In this document: positions 62,761-64,000 of the stretch, piece by piece
Numbering within the stretch: position 1 is the first letter of the stretch
Layout: each line of letters starts with the position of its first letter
DNA from: Changshengia sp963803165
Lineage (GTDB): Bacteria; Chloroflexota; Dormibacteria; Aeolococcales; Aeolococcaceae
Assembly: GCA_963803165.1 (NCBI GenBank)
Contig: CAWDLK010000004.1
Span: forward strand, 248,001 to 312,000
Length of the DNA stretch: 64,000 nucleotides
Direction of reading: 5' to 3'
Notes under the pieces: generated by a model
The model's database searches: none
Seen by the model: only the letters and a program-made list of their open reading frames with translations
What the model was told of the DNA's origin: nothing
Translations under genes and position numbers: made by a program

Positions 62761-63219
62761 AATCCTGAGGTCCTCCGCCGCCCGCGGTCTCTCCGACCAG
62801 ATAGTTCAAATGCACTAGACGGCACCCTGCAGGCTAGGGGGGTCGTTGGCACAGGCCGGTCGTCCATCCGGCCACAGCCTCGTAACGGCGTGCGCGCCGG
62901 CCCGTGAACTCCGCCCGCCTGTCGGATCTGCACCACCGGCTCGGTCAACGGTGTCACACGGTCGTGAGAGGAGGGGAGTCAGGGGCATCCACCCTCCCGT
63001 CCGGCCGCTCCGGGCGGGACGGCGCAGCGTGCCCTACGCGCCCCAGATGGCGTCGAGGATCCGGAGCTGCACCGACCGCACCGCGGGGATGAGCGCGGCG
63101 ATCGCCGCCACGACGACCAGGATCACCAGGTCCAGACGAGGCCTTCGCCGCCCTCACCGAGCTGAGCGGGGCGGTCGCGCCGCCGCGCCACCCCCGGGGC
63201 ATCGGGTAACGTCCCGCAG
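62761..63219. other. Region between the TasA-like gene and the HIT gene
   Basis: About 460 bases, with only one tentative small gene (63034-63126). No clear promoter was seen for either neighbour. Confidence 0.4.
63034..63126 (-). CDS. Possible 30-residue single-helix membrane peptide
   Basis: A GTG-started frame of 31 codons gives one hydrophobic helix (ILVVVAAIAALIPAVRSV) and a short tail ending in IWGA. There is no strong Shine-Dalgarno. It may be a real small protein or chance. Confidence 0.25.
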   Translation of the reverse strand: MILVVVAAIAALIPAVRSVQLRILDAIWGA

Positions 63220-63732
63220 ATGCGACAGCTCTGGGCCCCCTGGCGGATGGCCTACGTGAGCGGCGACACCCCGGCGCCCGAGGAGTGCTTCATCTGCGCC
63301 GCCGCGGGAACGGAGGGCTCGGACAGCCTGGTGATCGAGCGGGCGGAGCGGACCGTCACCCTCCTCAACCGCTTCCCGTACAGCAGCGGACACGTGATGG
63401 TGGCTCCTCGGCGCCACGCGGTCGACCTCCGCGAGCTGACCTCCGAGGAGGGCATGGCCCTGCTGGAGGCGACCCAGCGGGCGCTGGCCGCGATCTCCGA
63501 GGTGATGCGGCCCGGAGGGTTCAACGTCGGCCTCAACCTGGGGGCGGCGGCGGGGGCGAGCGTGGACCACCTCCACCTCCACGTGGTGCCCCGGTGGGAC
63601 AGCGACACCAACTTCATGCCCGTGCTCGCGGACGTCAAGGTCCTCCCCGAGCACCTGGAGATCACCGCCCGACGGCTGCGCGAGGCCCTCGACCACCCAG
63701 AGCCCGGGGCGGACGCCCCCACCCCCGGCTGA
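63220..63732 (+). CDS. HIT family hydrolase
   Basis: A 170-residue histidine-triad protein of the Ap4A-phosphorylase-like group. The N-terminal LWAPWRMAYV leads to a half zinc site CFIC, then LLNRFPYSSGHVMVAPRRH near residue 50 and the triad DHLHLHVVPRW (H-x-H-x-H) near residue 110. It probably cleaves dinucleoside polyphosphates or nucleotide adducts. ATG 63220 matches homologues, which begin with this same LWAPWR block. Confidence 0.92.
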   Translation: MRQLWAPWRMAYVSGDTPAPEECFICAAAGTEGSDSLVIERAERTVTLLNRFPYSSGHVMVAPRRHAVDLRELTSEEGMALLEATQRALAAISEVMRPGGFNVGLNLGAAAGASVDHLHLHVVPRWDSDTNFMPVLADVKVLPEHLEITARRLREALDHPEPGADAPTPG

Positions 63733-63765
63733 GAGCCGGCACCCCGCGCGATCCCGCCGAGGGGG

Positions 63766-63771
63766 TATAGT
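63766..63771 (+). promoter_or_regulatory. -10 element (TATAGT) for the bS22-like gene
   Basis: TATAGT in a short A/T patch, 74 bases before the GTG. The leader contains a GGGCAGG/CCTGCCC hairpin near 63810-63827. Confidence 0.45.
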
Positions 63772-63845
63772 CGGCCCCCGCTGACATCAGGATCAATCAC
63801 CGTGGCAGTCGGGCAGGCAGCCTGCCCCGGCATGGAGAGGCTCCC

Positions 63846-63941
63846 GTGGGCTCGGTCATCAAGAAGCGGCGCAAGAAGATGCGCAAGCACAAGCACAAGA
63901 AGATGCTCAAGAAGACCCGCTGGCAACGGCGGGCCAGCTAG
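63846..63941 (+). CDS. bS22-like / AURKAIP1-COX24 domain protein
   Basis: A 31-residue, extremely basic protein beginning GSVIKKRRKKMRKHKHKKML and ending in KKTRWQRR. This matches the tiny COX24/AURKAIP1-domain proteins of Actinobacteria and relatives, which are ribosomal bS22-type components of the small subunit. It starts with GTG 63846, preceded by GGAGAGG. It has its own promoter and a strong terminator, so it is monocistronic. It is too short to be found by most gene callers. Confidence 0.87.
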   Translation: MGSVIKKRRKKMRKHKHKKMLKKTRWQRRAS

Positions 63942-63964
63942 GCGCGACCGTCGCGCCTCGCGAG

Positions 63965-63989
63965 AAGGGCGCCCTCCGGGGCGCCCTTT
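63965..63989 (+). terminator. Intrinsic terminator of the bS22-like gene
   Basis: A perfect 10-bp stem (AAGGGCGCCC with its complement) and 4-base loop followed by TTTC, 23 bases after the stop. Confidence 0.75.
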
Positions 63990-64000
63990 CACGTTGGTGA

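Overview
The window is 64 kb of very GC-rich bacterial chromosome. The gene content points to a Gram-positive-like, probably soil-dwelling lineage of the Terrabacteria: a coenzyme F420 set (cofC-cofE-cofD), FemAB-type wall enzymes, a Flp pilin, a primary sigma factor with a very long basic N-terminal extension, a class II GlyQS and a bS22/COX24-type 31-residue protein. Chloroflexota or Dormibacterota is my best guess. That is an inference from gene content; no rRNA is present to settle it.

Layout. 1-9 kb: a universal stress protein cut by the window edge, a divergent tandem PCP_red protein, an aldose 1-epimerase, a Mg-chelatase-like ATPase, the F420 operon, an SDR and a second chelatase-like ATPase/VWA fusion. 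9-14 kb: a long minus-strand run (DUF3501 protein, lipoprotein, RadC, hydrolase, acidic tail-anchored protein, ParA, DUF4234-like membrane protein) followed by tRNA-Asn. 14-30 kb: housekeeping genes (rpoD, dnaG, ppdK, msrA, glyQS, recO, a CNNM/CBS transporter, prs, glmU) and tRNA-Gln. 30-35 kb: a hexuronate operon (manD-uxaC-uxuB) converting glucuronate to 2-keto-3-deoxygluconate. 35-41 kb: two FemAB enzymes, a lipid-linked glycan flippase, and a Gly/Met-repeat protein paired with a zinc-ribbon protein. 41-49 kb: carbon storage and use (glgX, malQ, ROK glucokinase, zwf) and a Flp pilin. 49-53.5 kb: ispE, rpsT and holA.

53.5-62.06 kb is an integrated genomic island. It sits in the 3' half of tRNA-Ala(GGC). 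A perfect 45-bp copy of that half lies at 62013-62057, and a tyrosine integrase follows directly inside the left end. Its cargo is less GC-rich than the flanks: a small helix-turn-helix-like protein overlapping a dNTP triphosphohydrolase-like HD enzyme, an unrecognised two-gene minus-strand cassette that looks defence-related, a complete 2585-bp IS21-family element with an 8-bp target duplication, and a HicA/HicB toxin-antitoxin pair. Beyond the island are a TasA-like secreted protein, a HIT hydrolase and the bS22-like gene.

Three genes (aldose epimerase, manD, glgX) each carry one extra base. All three breakpoints fall on the same octamer, CGAACTCG/CGAGTTCG. That suggests either a systematic sequence error at a motif or a shared mutational or recoding signal. 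Two core proteins, RpoD and bS20, carry long Ala/Lys/Pro-rich histone-H1-like extensions.
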